Source: Cloeon dipterum
Lineage: Eukaryota; Arthropoda; Insecta; Ephemeroptera; Baetidae
DNA length: 64,000 bases
Assembly: GCF_949628265.1 (NCBI RefSeq)
Contig: NC_088788.1
Coordinates: 32,722,335-32,786,334 of the forward strand
Reading direction: 5' to 3'
The notes under the pieces were generated by a model. The model did no database searches. It had not been told where the DNA came from and was given only the letters and a program-made list of their open reading frames with translations. Below are positions 1 to 9,870 of this stretch, in pieces. Made by a program: the position numbers and the translations under genes. Positions within the stretch are counted from its first letter, which is position 1, and each line of letters opens with the position of its first letter.

Positions 1-170
1 CAGTGTCTGAGGATAACATCATGCAGGTGAGCACATTGAGCCTTGATTTATTGTTACCACAATTGATGACTGAACGAAATATATCGCAGGTTTGGCAAAT
101 GGCGGAGAACATTTACAATGATGAAGAGCCAGAGGCCGCTGCCTCAGAGATGGACACCGCTGCTTCGTAA
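1..170 (+). CDS. Caf1-55: Caf1-55 / RBBP4 (p55) histone-binding WD40 protein, last two exons only
   Basis: This is the 3' end of the histone chaperone subunit found in CAF-1, NuRD, PRC2 and other chromatin complexes; the rest lies left of the window. Exon 1..26 reads VSEDNIMQ and exon 90..170 begins VWQMAENIYNDEEPE and ends in a TAA at 168-170. The join is a 63-nt GT-AG intron (27..89). The block EDNIMQVWQMAENIYND is a near-invariant C-terminal signature of RBBP4/RBBP7, and the acidic alanine-rich tail is normal for insect p55. Only about 35 residues are visible. Gene identity is very secure; whether RBBP4 or RBBP7 is the better vertebrate label cannot be decided from the tail, and insects usually have one gene. 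Confidence 0.93.
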   Translation, partial: VSEDNIMQVSTLSLDLLLPQLMTERNISQVWQMAENIYNDEEPEAAASEMDTAAS

Positions 171-695
171 AATACGGTTTTGTCACCATCACTCATTTCC
201 TCACTTTCCACATTGCTAGCATAGACATTCATGTACAACTCTACAATTCGTGGTGTTAACTTTCAAAAAATTTTGTGTTTCTCGCACTGAACAGCAAAGC
301 ATTATAAAAAATCCTCCATCAGTTTGAGGGTCATCCAAGTGTAAGAGTAAGAAGTTTTATTGCGTAAGGAATTTTAGCTGTAAGCCTTTCACTCTATGAA
401 GGAACCGTTTGGTATAAATATAAATTCAAATCTATATATTGGGTTTCTATTCCTACTGAATCAAACCGTCACATTAATGTGCAAGTAATTGTGTAATTTC
501 TACAATAGTACAAAAATGGCATCTACAAGTAAAATGGTGATTATGTCAAACTGAAATATACATTTGATGCTAATAATAGAGGGTTTCTTGCGCCTAGAGC
601 GTCTTTGGTTTATCAGACAAAGGCAGCTGGTTACGTCTCTTGGTATGATGAGCCTGTGCAGATATGGGTAGTAGGTTATAATTCAAGGAGAATTA
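171..695. other. Convergent 3' regions of Caf1-55 (+) and the coiled-coil gene (-)
   Basis: AT-rich non-coding DNA between two convergent stop codons. A minus-strand AATAAA (TTTATT at 356-361) could end the minus-strand coiled-coil gene. No canonical plus-strand AATAAA was seen, so the Caf1-55 signal is probably a variant. No coding potential was seen. Confidence 0.5.
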
Positions 696-1423
696 CTATA
701 GCTCGGAATTTCCATTTTTGATTTCATCATGCAATCGATGGCACTCCTTTTTAAAATGCTGGTGAAGCATGAACTCCTTTGCTAACTTACGCTCCAACTC
801 TGTTATTTTGTCAGCGTTCTCGCGCAGCATACGTTCATTCTTCCTGATGGTCGTGTCCTTCAACGATAGCTGTACTTGGTTTTGGTACAGTTTGTCCTCG
901 ACCTCTCTCAACTTCAATTTTAAACTCGTGTTTTCTCTGAGGAGTTCCTTCACGTCTGAAATATTTGAATCGATTTCCCAGTAATCTGAAAGGTGGATGA
1001 AACGTGAGAGATCTCGTTTTTGGAACTAATTGGCAATTATACTGGTCCGAGTTATCCGCTCCAGTCTTTTCTGCATCTCAAAAATCTTGTTCTCCAGAGC
1101 AACGATGTTAGCCCTCGCATTACATTCGTCGGTGTGAGTGCCAACCTAAAGATTTATCTTGTTTGAAAGTCTTCTTAGGTGTGTTATAATTGCTACTAAT
1201 TGAATAAAAAATGTGCCCTTTTCAATTAATTTTTAATCGAGTAAAATCGACATTTCATTGCATTAGTTAGCTTGAAAATATCAAAATGAAATATAAATGG
1301 ATGCACCTTCATCCTAAGCTGCTCCGCCTCAACTGCAGCAATATGTGCCTTGGAGTTCCCTGGGCCGCACTTTTTGTCCTTAGGCTTCGCTTTTTTCCAC
1401 CAGCTAATCCATGAACCAGACAT
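696..1423 (-). CDS. Small coiled-coil protein, function unknown (169 aa)
   Basis: Three exons on the minus strand: 1423..1307, 1145..1043 and 985..696, joined with matching phases (0, then 1) through GT-AG introns. The protein starts MSGSWISWWKKAKPKDKK, a basic tryptophan-rich head of about 25 residues. The rest, from about residue 28 to the end, is a long charged heptad-rich coiled coil (for example LRENTSLKLKLREVEDKL). There is no signal peptide or membrane segment. I do not recognise the family; coiled coils of this kind occur in spindle, centrosomal and meiotic proteins, but nothing here chooses among them. It lies next to another small coiled-coil gene (2361-2965) in the same orientation. 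The start is the first ATG in frame with the spliced message; an open frame continues upstream of it to about 1603, so an extra 5' exon is possible. Confidence 0.62.
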
Positions 1424-2360
1424 TACTATTGTGATTTGGCAAAGGTATTTTCCTGAGACTCGTTTGGCTGAAAGATGTGATGCGTGGTAAAGAAATAGGT
1501 ATTTAGGGGATTCAAACAATCCTCCTGAAAATGTCTGTGCCTTACTTTCAAAAGTGGGCTGGAAAATTATTTGGATTCCACAGCGGTGACGAACAGCGAC
1601 CAAAAGTCCTAAAGGTCAACTTTACATTGAACGAAATTTATTTATTAAACAAAGCATTGAGGAAAACACGTACAAAGTTCATTAGCTCAGAGAATTTCTT
1701 GTATTAAGTAACTTACTCGTTAAACTGAACCCTATGTGAGGAATTATAACATAGTTATGATGAATGGCATGAGTAATGTTTAGACAATGTTTGGCTTGTA
1801 TGGTAAGACTAACTTATTACAGCCAAAAGTTGGTCGGCTAGAGGCAGCGGCGGACTAATTTCTTGGCTGGGGGCTGCTTTTTATCATTTTTTGTTACAGG
1901 CCGTTTGTAATTTAATTACAAAAAAATATGTGTATGGCGCCATCATGAGAGGTTTGGGTCACCTTTCCAAGATTGTTTAATCAGAAAAAATTATGCAATT
2001 TGCAAAAGCCACATTTTGAAGTATTTTTAAACTGCGAAAAATAGGAACATAAAAAATTGCATGTTTTGTGCTCTTAAATTAGTGCAAAAATGGTGCACTA
2101 ATTTTTTGACTTTATTCCATAGAAACTAGTTTTTACACATGATTCAAGAACACACGGACACGGTGAAAATATTCTCAGATCGCAAAAAGTTGCTGGGCAC
2201 CTCTAAGTCTGAATTCACTCTTAATTATTTCTTGTGGCACGTTTCCTTCCAGGCAATGTTCTATTAAAAAGAAAAATATTACAAAATATAAAATGTGTTT
2301 AGTAAAAACAAACAATAATAACCGACTAACCTGAATTTCTTGAAACCATTTTCTATATTT
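1424..2360. other. Spacer between the two coiled-coil genes
   Basis: AT-rich, no convincing exon on either strand. TTTATT at 2111-2116 is a possible minus-strand AATAAA for the upstream coiled-coil gene, and the 5' leader of the downstream one must lie near 1424-1600. Confidence 0.4.
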
Positions 2361-2965
2361 TTAGTCAAGCGAACTGTTCCCCGGAGACAATGCCTTTACT
2401 TGTGCATCAAGCTCGACGAGTTTTTTTCGCTGAAGTGAGGCCAGTTTCTCGATCTGAGTGCGTTCGTTCCGTGCGATCATCAATTCCATCTGCTTCAGCT
2501 CGTTATCCTTCCTGATTTTTTCGAATTCAAGTTCTATGTTCTTCAGTACTTTCCTCACTATTTTGTTAACTCTCTCAATTTCGAAAATAGGATGAATCCT
2601 TTCCACTAAGTTGATTTTTCTTCTTCTCTTGACTTTCTCCCGTTCATCTATGTAAAAAAAGACAAGAATTACAATGGATTTTTAATTAAAACCTTCTCAT
2701 ACTTCTGATACTTCTTTCTCGCTTTTCTTGTAAGAGTTTACTCAGCCTCTGTTCTAGCTCCGCATTCTTGCTTTCCAACTCCGCGACCTTCGCCAATAAT
2801 TTTTTATTCAAATTTTTATGCAATTCCAGCTACAAACAAGGTCAAATACGTTAGCCGATTAAATAAATAAATTTCAGTATCATGATATACCTGCCGCTGT
2901 AGCTCCATTGCACTCACTATATTTTCAGCTATTTGTTGAGCTTTAATATGGAGCTTGTAACTCAT
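2361..2965 (-). CDS. Second small coiled-coil protein, function unknown (162 aa)
   Basis: Three exons: 2965..2891, 2829..2703 and 2647..2361. The junction phases are 0 and 1 and the frame stays open. The protein begins MSYKLHIKAQQIAENIVSAM, followed by a coiled coil from about residue 20 to 70, a basic patch (KRRRK near residue 75-80), a more hydrophobic stretch (INLVERIHPIFEIERVNKIV) and a second coiled coil. It ends at LSPGNSSLD. Two candidate donors lie 9 nt apart at the end of exon 2 (GTATCA and GTATGA). Both keep frame; I used GTATGA. No family was recognised. No signal peptide or membrane segment was seen. Its 5' end faces SRP14 across about 500 bases. Confidence 0.62.
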
Positions 2966-3470
2966 GCCACTGAAGCGGAATTATGGTGGAAGATCGTCTC
3001 GCAAAAACTGATCGAGCGATAATGCTAGATAAATATGCGAAGAGCAGGCAAATAAAATGTCAAATCGACCCTCTGGAAAGCGACAAAAATTCGAACAATT
3101 CCTAGAATATGAAGACTTTTCGCGATGATTTTTATTCTCTGAATAAGTGAAGGCTCAAAAATTTCAATAAAGGATAGTTAGGATTTCCGGTGCATTGATA
3201 GCATGCCATTTTATTGCAGAGAGTGTATGATTGCGTACATTTGAAGAAAAAAAGGAAAGGCTCTCTGAATACACGAAATATTCTAAATAAGTTGTGAACA
3301 GAGGTTGCATAGCTTTCCTTCGCGCGGAAACGGCCAAATATAAAAAGCGACTCGTTCTTCAGCCACAAGGGGGCAGCAGCATTGTTTATCTGCTCTCTCT
3401 GCTTGAAGTGCTTGACAAAGACACGACATCGAATTCAGCAGCTGCTCGTGCCAAAACAAAAACCAAAATC
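2966..3470. promoter_or_regulatory. Divergent promoter region (coiled-coil gene / SRP14)
   Basis: About 505 bases separate the start codons of two divergently transcribed genes. Both 5' leaders and promoters must be here unless leader exons lie further off. No TATA box was seen in a convincing position. Confidence 0.45.
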
Positions 3471-4324
3471 ATGGTTTTACTCGAACACGAGAAGGTAAGT
3501 TTCGAACAAAACCATAGCAAGTATATTGACCCTCGTGACTCTCGTCCTGAGGCCTTTCATTCACCGACGAGACGAAGGTTTTCAAGGAAAAATGTGACAA
3601 CCATTTTTCTGAGTCGCATTTTGCAGAACACTCCCGATAAAAATAAATTATTGAATTTTCTCTTCTAACCGGAAGAAATGCCACTGATTCCAGTTTTTTG
3701 CCGAGCTGACAAGACTATTCTACAGTGCCAGGGAAAAGGGTACCGTCAGAATGACCGTCAAGAGATGTGAGTTTGTTGTTGCTCCCGCCGGTCACTCTTT
3801 TACCTAAACATTGGCACGTTTCAGACGATGGCAGGACGAAACCTGAGCCCAGAGAAGGCAAGGAACCTTTACCTACGCCAGTAGAGAACATGTGCCTCAT
3901 CAGAGCTACCTGTAGGAGCAAGAAAATTAGCACTATTGTAAGATACACTACGTGCTTAAATCCTTTTGAAAAATGTCATATCGGCTCAATTTTTGGATTG
4001 GGAGCCTCATTTTCCAGAAGAAAGGTTTATTTAATTTGGATTCTCAGACTCAGAATTGACATTATTAAAATATTTTGAAGAAAATCTTCATTATTATGCT
4101 TCTCTCGGCACTTATTTTCGATAGAACACATGAGCTTTCTTTTAATAATTAATTGTTAAATACCTAGGATTTATCTAGTTTTGAATGCAATCCTCTCTTT
4201 TGCTCAGGTTCATGGGCAGGATGTGAAAAAGTTTCATCAGAAGTATGCGTCGCTTATGAGGAGCAGCATGGATGCTTTGAAGAAACAACGCAAGCCGAAG
4301 ACCAAATCAAAAGCTGCGCACTGA
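3471..4324 (+). CDS. Srp14: Signal recognition particle 14 kDa subunit
   Basis: SRP14 pairs with SRP9 on the Alu domain of SRP RNA and slows translation while signal sequences are targeted to the ER. Four exons: 3471..3494, 3694..3766, 3825..3937 and 4208..4324, giving 108 residues with continuous phase. Exon 1 encodes MVLLEHEK, the conserved family start. Exon 2 gives the FFAELTRLF helix, exon 3 the DGRTKP...CLIRAT strand region with RSKKIST, and exon 4 the helix (KKFHQKYASLMRSSMDALKK) and a lysine-rich tail. Length matches insect SRP14 (about 110 aa). The start is fixed by the family N-terminus. A plus-strand AATAAA follows at 4460-4465. Confidence 0.95.
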
Positions 4325-4459
4325 TGGCGCGTCGCAAGTGCAAACAAAGACTCTGAGCAAACGGAATATTGCTATCCCCTCTTTTTTGTTTGATAACATC
4401 CGTTTTCTGCCCTTGGGCAACATTCCCGACGAGCGATTGTTGATTATTGAAATTATAAT

Positions 4460-4465
4460 AATAAA
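4460..4465 (+). terminator. SRP14 polyadenylation signal (AATAAA)
   Basis: AATAAA about 136 bases after the SRP14 stop. The opposing minus-strand signal of the EH-like gene is only 26 bases to the right, so the two mRNA tails meet or overlap by a few bases. Confidence 0.7.
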
Positions 4466-4490
4466 ATATGCAATGGTGAGGAAAATTTAG

Positions 4491-4496
4491 TTTATT
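4491..4496 (-). terminator. EH-like gene polyadenylation signal (AATAAA on minus)
   Basis: TTTATT on the plus strand, about 50 bases beyond the minus-strand stop codon at 4547-4549. Confidence 0.65.
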
Positions 4497-4546
4497 GACA
4501 GTGCGAAAGTGTGCCACAGTCCATCGGTTCTAACACGCTGTCTCAA

Positions 4547-6781
4547 TTAACGCATCTCCACCGGTTGGTAGTCAAAGTAGATGGGCAACGAGAATTGTGG
4601 ACACGTCTGCAGCCAAAACTTGCTCATCATCTGCGTCTCTCCACCTTGCATGATGCACTCGTTGGCGCACGCGATCAGAGCCTGTGGATGCTGAACACAA
4701 AAGAGCATTTTTACTGAAATCATTTTTAAATTAGATTTAATAAATATTATATTCATTTTTATTTTATTTTCCTGGCCACTGATTGGTGGTCTATTGGATT
4801 ATACAACTTCTATTAAAAACCTCTACTCAGCACATCCCGTGGGCTATGAGCTCACCGGGTCCCACAAAAACCGCCAAGCCCAAGTGGCTGCAGAAGAGCT
4901 TGGGCCCAATGAGGCCATCATTTCACTTCCCCGCACTATCCTTGGTTTCCTAGTAAATTCTCGGGATGATATGTTATATTTTTCCAAGATTTTATGGGCA
5001 GGTAAATTCATGTATTTCACAAATGGAAATTCAGAGGGACTATAATATCAATAACTTATTTGACATCTTAAAAAAAGGAAATAAGCTATTTGTTTTCTCA
5101 ATTTCTCTTTGCAATAATTCTATTCCTTTTAAAATTGTATTTTCAATGACTAATATAATGTAAAAATTAACCTTGTAGCAGTGGTCGCAGGTGAAGAGAC
5201 ACTTGTCGATGGGATCGAGCAGCGGGGGCATTGGGGGCGGCGCCGGGGGCATGACGTGATGCAGCGGTGGTGGCAGGTTGTTGGGCCGCGAAGAGCCGAC
5301 GTGGAACGGAGGCCAGGCAGCCGGCACCGCTGCTGTGCCCACCGCCAAAATGAAAAGCCATGGCAACACTGAAACTTCGCATTTAAAATATTTTATTTTT
5401 TTCCAACTCAAGTGCACACTCAGCCAGAGTTTGATTTAGAGATCCATTTTTGTTTAAAACACTTTTTAACTTTTATCTGCATGCTTAAGAGGGATAAAGC
5501 TAAGTGCTTTGGGCTTTGGGTAAAAATGCTGAAAATAGGCATTGTTAGCGTGGGCTGCAGCATTCTCTCCTCTCTGCCTGCACCCTTGTTAATTTTTTCC
5601 AGCCGTTTGCGCCTTTTGATGCTTGAGATTCAGGGCGTGGTTCCCTTTTTTGGCTTCGCGTCGTGCATTTTCATTCAGCGTCTCCCACGAGAATCATATT
5701 TGTCTCCTTGACGCTCGGCACGCAGAAAAGTTAATTTAATGATGCTTCATCTTGCCTGCCTTCGCGGAAAAGCAAGTCCAATAATAAAGATTAATAACGT
5801 CATTAGCACTTAAGCAAACACCTGCCACGCAGTCATTTATCCCCCTGGGTGAATTCCTTTTCCAGGAACTTTGGAACCAAATTTTTGCAATAAAAGGCGC
5901 ACTGGAAAATTGCGTTAACGAGGCGTATTGCTCTGTTGTTCAGACGACCCGTCGAGCTCAGAAATAGGTTGCATCCTGCTTACTCCGCGGGATGCCTGCT
6001 GTCACCGTCTGCGCTGCCTATTTCTACAACAGTACAACTATCGACGCGACCAGTAAAATTGCCAAGATTGCCCTTTAAAATATGCTTTCTTATACTGGCT
6101 GGACAGATAATTTCAAATACTTGTCATTTTAAGATATTTTAAATTTAAAACTACCTCAATAAAAATCTAGTGCTTATGTAGTGCTTTGTAGCCGTTTTCA
6201 TGATTAAAAAAACCTTGATAAAGATTAAACAGTAAAATGGTATCAAAAATTTGTCTTAACCTTAAAAAATGCAGATTTATAGAGCCGGTAGTGTACTTTT
6301 TAAACAATAGTAATAAAAGAGGAGTTTTTTTTTTTTTAAAATCATCATAGGATTAAAACCACTGAAATACTTGTGCATTTTGCTTTGTCTTGAAGAAAAT
6401 TGTGCATCCATCTCCAATACTTTTATAGGTCATGTGAAAATATTCAAACAGCAGTAAAAACGTTAATTTATCCTGAACACTCGAGCTTTAACAAATCACA
6501 AAATATAATACACGATTTGCTTTGTGCTAACATATAAATTACAATACTAATTGAATTTCTCCGATGGGAAGGCTCATCCTCTTTGAAAAATTCAATTGAT
6601 TTTTACCCTCCGATAGCATTAATGTTAGTGTAAATAAAATTTAAAATTACTGAAGCTGTATATAACCATCATCTGACAATGCACCAGATATGTACGCTCA
6701 ATCAAAGAGCCGCCAAGGAGCGCCGTATCTGCCTCATTTTCTACTTAATCTCAATTATAATTAATATATCAACTTACCCAT
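4547..6781 (-). CDS. Secreted six-cysteine peptide precursor, eclosion-hormone-like
   Basis: Three exons: 6781..6778 (ATG plus one base), 5368..5172 and 4690..4547. The first intron starts GTAAGT and the second exon follows a TTTCAG acceptor. The joined frame gives a 114-residue protein. It begins MVLPWLFILAVGTAAVPAAW, a clear signal peptide (about 1-19), then a proline-rich stretch (30-51), then DPIDK and six cysteines at 58, 62, 65, 75, 79 and 97. The spacing is C-x3-C-x2-C-x9-C-x3-C-x17-C. Eclosion hormone has the same C-x3-C-x2-C and C-x3-C units and is preceded by a similar DP motif, but its spacings between units are about 12 and 10. CHH/ITP peptides share C-x2-C-Y...C-x3-C but have a long gap after the first cysteine. 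I infer a divergent EH-like neurohormone; the gene model is stronger than the family call. Confidence 0.68.
4821..4944 (+). repeat. Diverged dispersed repeat, copy A (pairs with 16766-16870)
   Basis: Lies in the second intron of the EH-like gene. It shares ordered blocks with 16766-16870: CTCTrCTCAGC, then CCCG.GG.CTATG, GAGCTCACCG.GT, then GAGCTTG.G.CCAAT and GGCCAT. Copy B lacks about 25-30 bases in the middle. Both copies stay open in the same reading frame (SA-P--Y ... EEL--N-AI-S-P-T), so the source may be a coding element. The family is unknown. Confidence 0.5.
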
Positions 6782-6883
6782 TTTCGAAGTTTTGTGCGTT
6801 TTACTGCGAGAGAGAATCGAAGCCGAGTCAGGTGCTGCAGGAGGTGTTGGGCCGAGAGGTGCAGCGCTCTTCTGCACAAATCC

Positions 6884-6890
6884 TTTTATA
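6884..6890 (-). promoter_or_regulatory. TATA box of the EH-like gene
   Basis: The minus strand reads GCTATAAAAGG here. A start site about 30 bases downstream would give a leader exon of roughly 80 bases ending in ATGG followed by GTAAGT at 6777. TATA promoters are usual for tissue-specific hormone genes, which fits the product. Confidence 0.6.
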
Positions 6891-6891
6891 G

Positions 6892-9502
6892 CGGTCGGGG
6901 GCGGCGCTTGCGCCTCCTGCCACCCCCGCAAACCAGCCCAGGGTGGACGAAATCTGTGTGCTGCCTCACTCAATTTACCGCACACCGTGATCGTTGCCAT
7001 TTTAATTAGCAAACTTTGAACGGCGATGCACTGCAAGTTGCGATCCAACAAAACGACGTGTCTCGGTAAATCAACTTCCAATCACGCACGCAGGTGCTTC
7101 TGGAGGAGTCGAATCGCTATTAATTAGCTGATTGCGACAGGCTCCACACTTGCACCTCGAGGGTCACTTTCAAAGGGTTGCGTTGAGTTTTGAATCTCCG
7201 TCGCCGCTAAGTGCCAGCCCTTTTGTGGCAATGTTAGCCTCTTGAAATTGTTGATTTTCGCTTTTTGCAGGTTTTGGCCAATGTGCCTTTCTCCCTTTTC
7301 GTTCATTTTAAACCAATTTTTTGGTACTTGAAAATAAAAATCACTCAGCAACTCTAGAGATTTTTTGGTCCAGTTTAAATTTTCGTCTATATTGAAGAAT
7401 TGTCAGTTTTCCCGTTCTATAATGCAAATCTAAATGTCCTTGTTTCGTAAATCGTTCTATTTATTCATCCCAAGGTTTCCCAGTGTCTCTCCAATACATA
7501 TTCCGCTATCATATATACACATTTCCTGAATAACCAGCTGCTCGTTTGCATGAAGACCCATATTCGCGGCGTTCTATCAAAAATTGGAATCAAACCTAAC
7601 AAGACCGGCACGATTGCGCCATCCATCATTTCAAACGACGGCCTCTTCTCTGCGCGCAGGCAAGAATCGAGCTTGAGAATAACGAGAGGAAAACCATTAA
7701 AAGTCGGTTTCCGATCCATCTCACACCGAAAACGCAGTACAAATCACCCACGTCACGCGCCCATTGTTTGCGTGTTCGCTTGTGTGTATGATACTTACGC
7801 ACACTAACGCACCTACAAGGGCCGTGAGCCATCCAGAAAAAAATTTAAACTGTTAATGGTAAGTAATTTGTTAGCTCATCTCGTCAGATTTTTTTTTCAT
7901 TAAAATCCGTTTGATTAATTGGCAAGAACATTCAATTATCAAGGGAGACAGATTTTAGCTATCGTAACGAATTATATTAATCGATCTTAACCATTCATTT
8001 GCTTTTTAATAAGATTCGCAAATTTAACATAAATTGACTTGCTCTTTTTGCACAGGGACAGATCTAATTGCTGTTAAATTTTGAATCCTCCACGAATTTT
8101 TTCAAGCAAATGGTATAGAGTTTTACTGTCCCCTGATGATTATTTCTAATCATGCGATATTCATATTATTATATCCTCTCCCTCTCTGATGAATTATTTA
8201 ACTGATAGTAAAAGTTGCCAAAATCAATCCATTGGACAAATATGCAAATATAATTATAATTTCGCACTGCCCCTTGCAGCGACAAAACGGATATGGAACA
8301 CTGCACGGAAACAAAACGAGAAGCTTTGAAGGGAAAAACAGAGTGCAAGTTCATCTATTTATTTTACTGTTTGTTTTGTATCTGTTATTTGCTCATCAAT
8401 TCGCGCGCGTCAAACGAGTTTTATAGTTTTATCTGGCGCATATGCCGAGAGCAATAAATCATCTCGGCCGACATCGGTGGTGAAATGAAAGGCTTGGTCC
8501 ACGTGTTAATTCGTCCATCTACACAGAGTTTTATTATTATATTCCAACTTAAATTACACAGTTTGCACAGCACGGTGTGTTTTGTCGGCAAATTGATTGA
8601 AACTGCTGAACGGGAGCGGGGGAGAAACCAAATTCAAAAGCAATCTCTGCGAGAGAATTGCGTTTCAGCAACTCTCCGCCAGTATAACAAATTGCACACA
8701 GTCCAACACGGAATTTTAATCAACATTATTAAAATTCCCTAAAGGAGAAACACACACATTTTTTTTAATATTCTCTCCATCCATTTTCTGCGTGTGTATT
8801 TGTTCATATAAAAAGCCCGTTGCTCGTCGTGTTGATGATATTTTTATTACTGGAAGAAAATGGCTGGACAAGTACAATGTTGTAAAATTTGTTTTTCGTA
8901 CACCTATTATTAAAGCCAAATGAAAAAGTTAAAATGCGCCGTTGGAGCGAGTTAAAAAGATAAAAGGGTACAAGAGGAGATCAGTAGAAATTATGCCTAA
9001 CAGATTTCACTTTTCGGTAAACTTATGGCCAACCTTAAATCGCCTACTTTTCCGATTAACAGTAAATCTCTCTAATGTTTATTTTTGGTAAGTAGCTGAG
9101 AGAGGTACGGATGAAAATCGACCCTAAGAAGAGATTATTATTTAATTATTGGCAATGCATAATAACATCTGTACATAATGTTCTCCTGTAAAATTCATAG
9201 TTTTTCACAAACTGATGTCAGCAATATAACACCTTTGCGATTAATCTCTCAACAGCCAATTATCATTTACAATAGAAATCTCAATCATATTAGCGCAATA
9301 ACAGCTTCTGTTTACTAATAATCAACACAATTCATATATTATAATACGCATAAAATTCAATTATCGCTCGTCATCACATTTAATGAGTAGTTTCGTGTCT
9401 TCCCGCCCAAGCACCTCTCATATGAACATGTTTACTAATATCATTTTGTATCGTTTAAAAGCAATAAAAACAGAGAGGCGCAGCATTGCATGTTGGACAT
9501 TT
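6892..9502. other. Upstream region of the EH-like gene / intergenic, no gene seen
   Basis: About 2.6 kb without an exon I can support on either strand. Upstream control DNA for the EH-like gene would be expected in its left part. Open frames here have no family features and no consistent codon use. Confidence 0.4.
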
Positions 9503-9517
9503 TTTATTTATTTATTT
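9503..9517 (-). terminator. Clustered minus-strand AATAAA signals
   Basis: The plus strand reads TTTATTTATTTATTT at this place, giving overlapping AATAAA hexamers on the minus strand about 350 bases beyond the stop of the InaF-motif gene at 9871. Confidence 0.5.
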
Positions 9518-9870
9518 CATACTTCTCAGGAGCGCAGGAAAATCGTTTGGCAATCGAATTTTTAATTCTCGCATCAAAAATGAGCCCATACCGATTTTCA
9601 AGGTTTCCCAGACAAAGCGTCAAAGATTCTAAGCAGAAATTCTCAAAAATACCATCGAATTGTTGGCGCCTCTCTGTTCGACTTTCGATTAGAAACGAAT
9701 ATGAGATGATATTTTGTGTATTAAATTGGTTGGTTGAAACGCGCGACCCTCTCGCGGCAGGAGCAGAATTGTTGGCGTCGATCCGCCCGCAGCCGGCCCG
9801 GCAAACGACTCCCGCCCTCTCAAGGGCTGCCCTGGGCTTAGGTAGGGGCCGTGGGCCCACGCGGTCCCTG

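Noticed and set aside
6761-7081. 106-aa minus-strand frame over the EH-like promoter and leader
   Set aside because: It crosses the TATA box and first donor; the short leader with ATGG|GTAAGT explains the region better.
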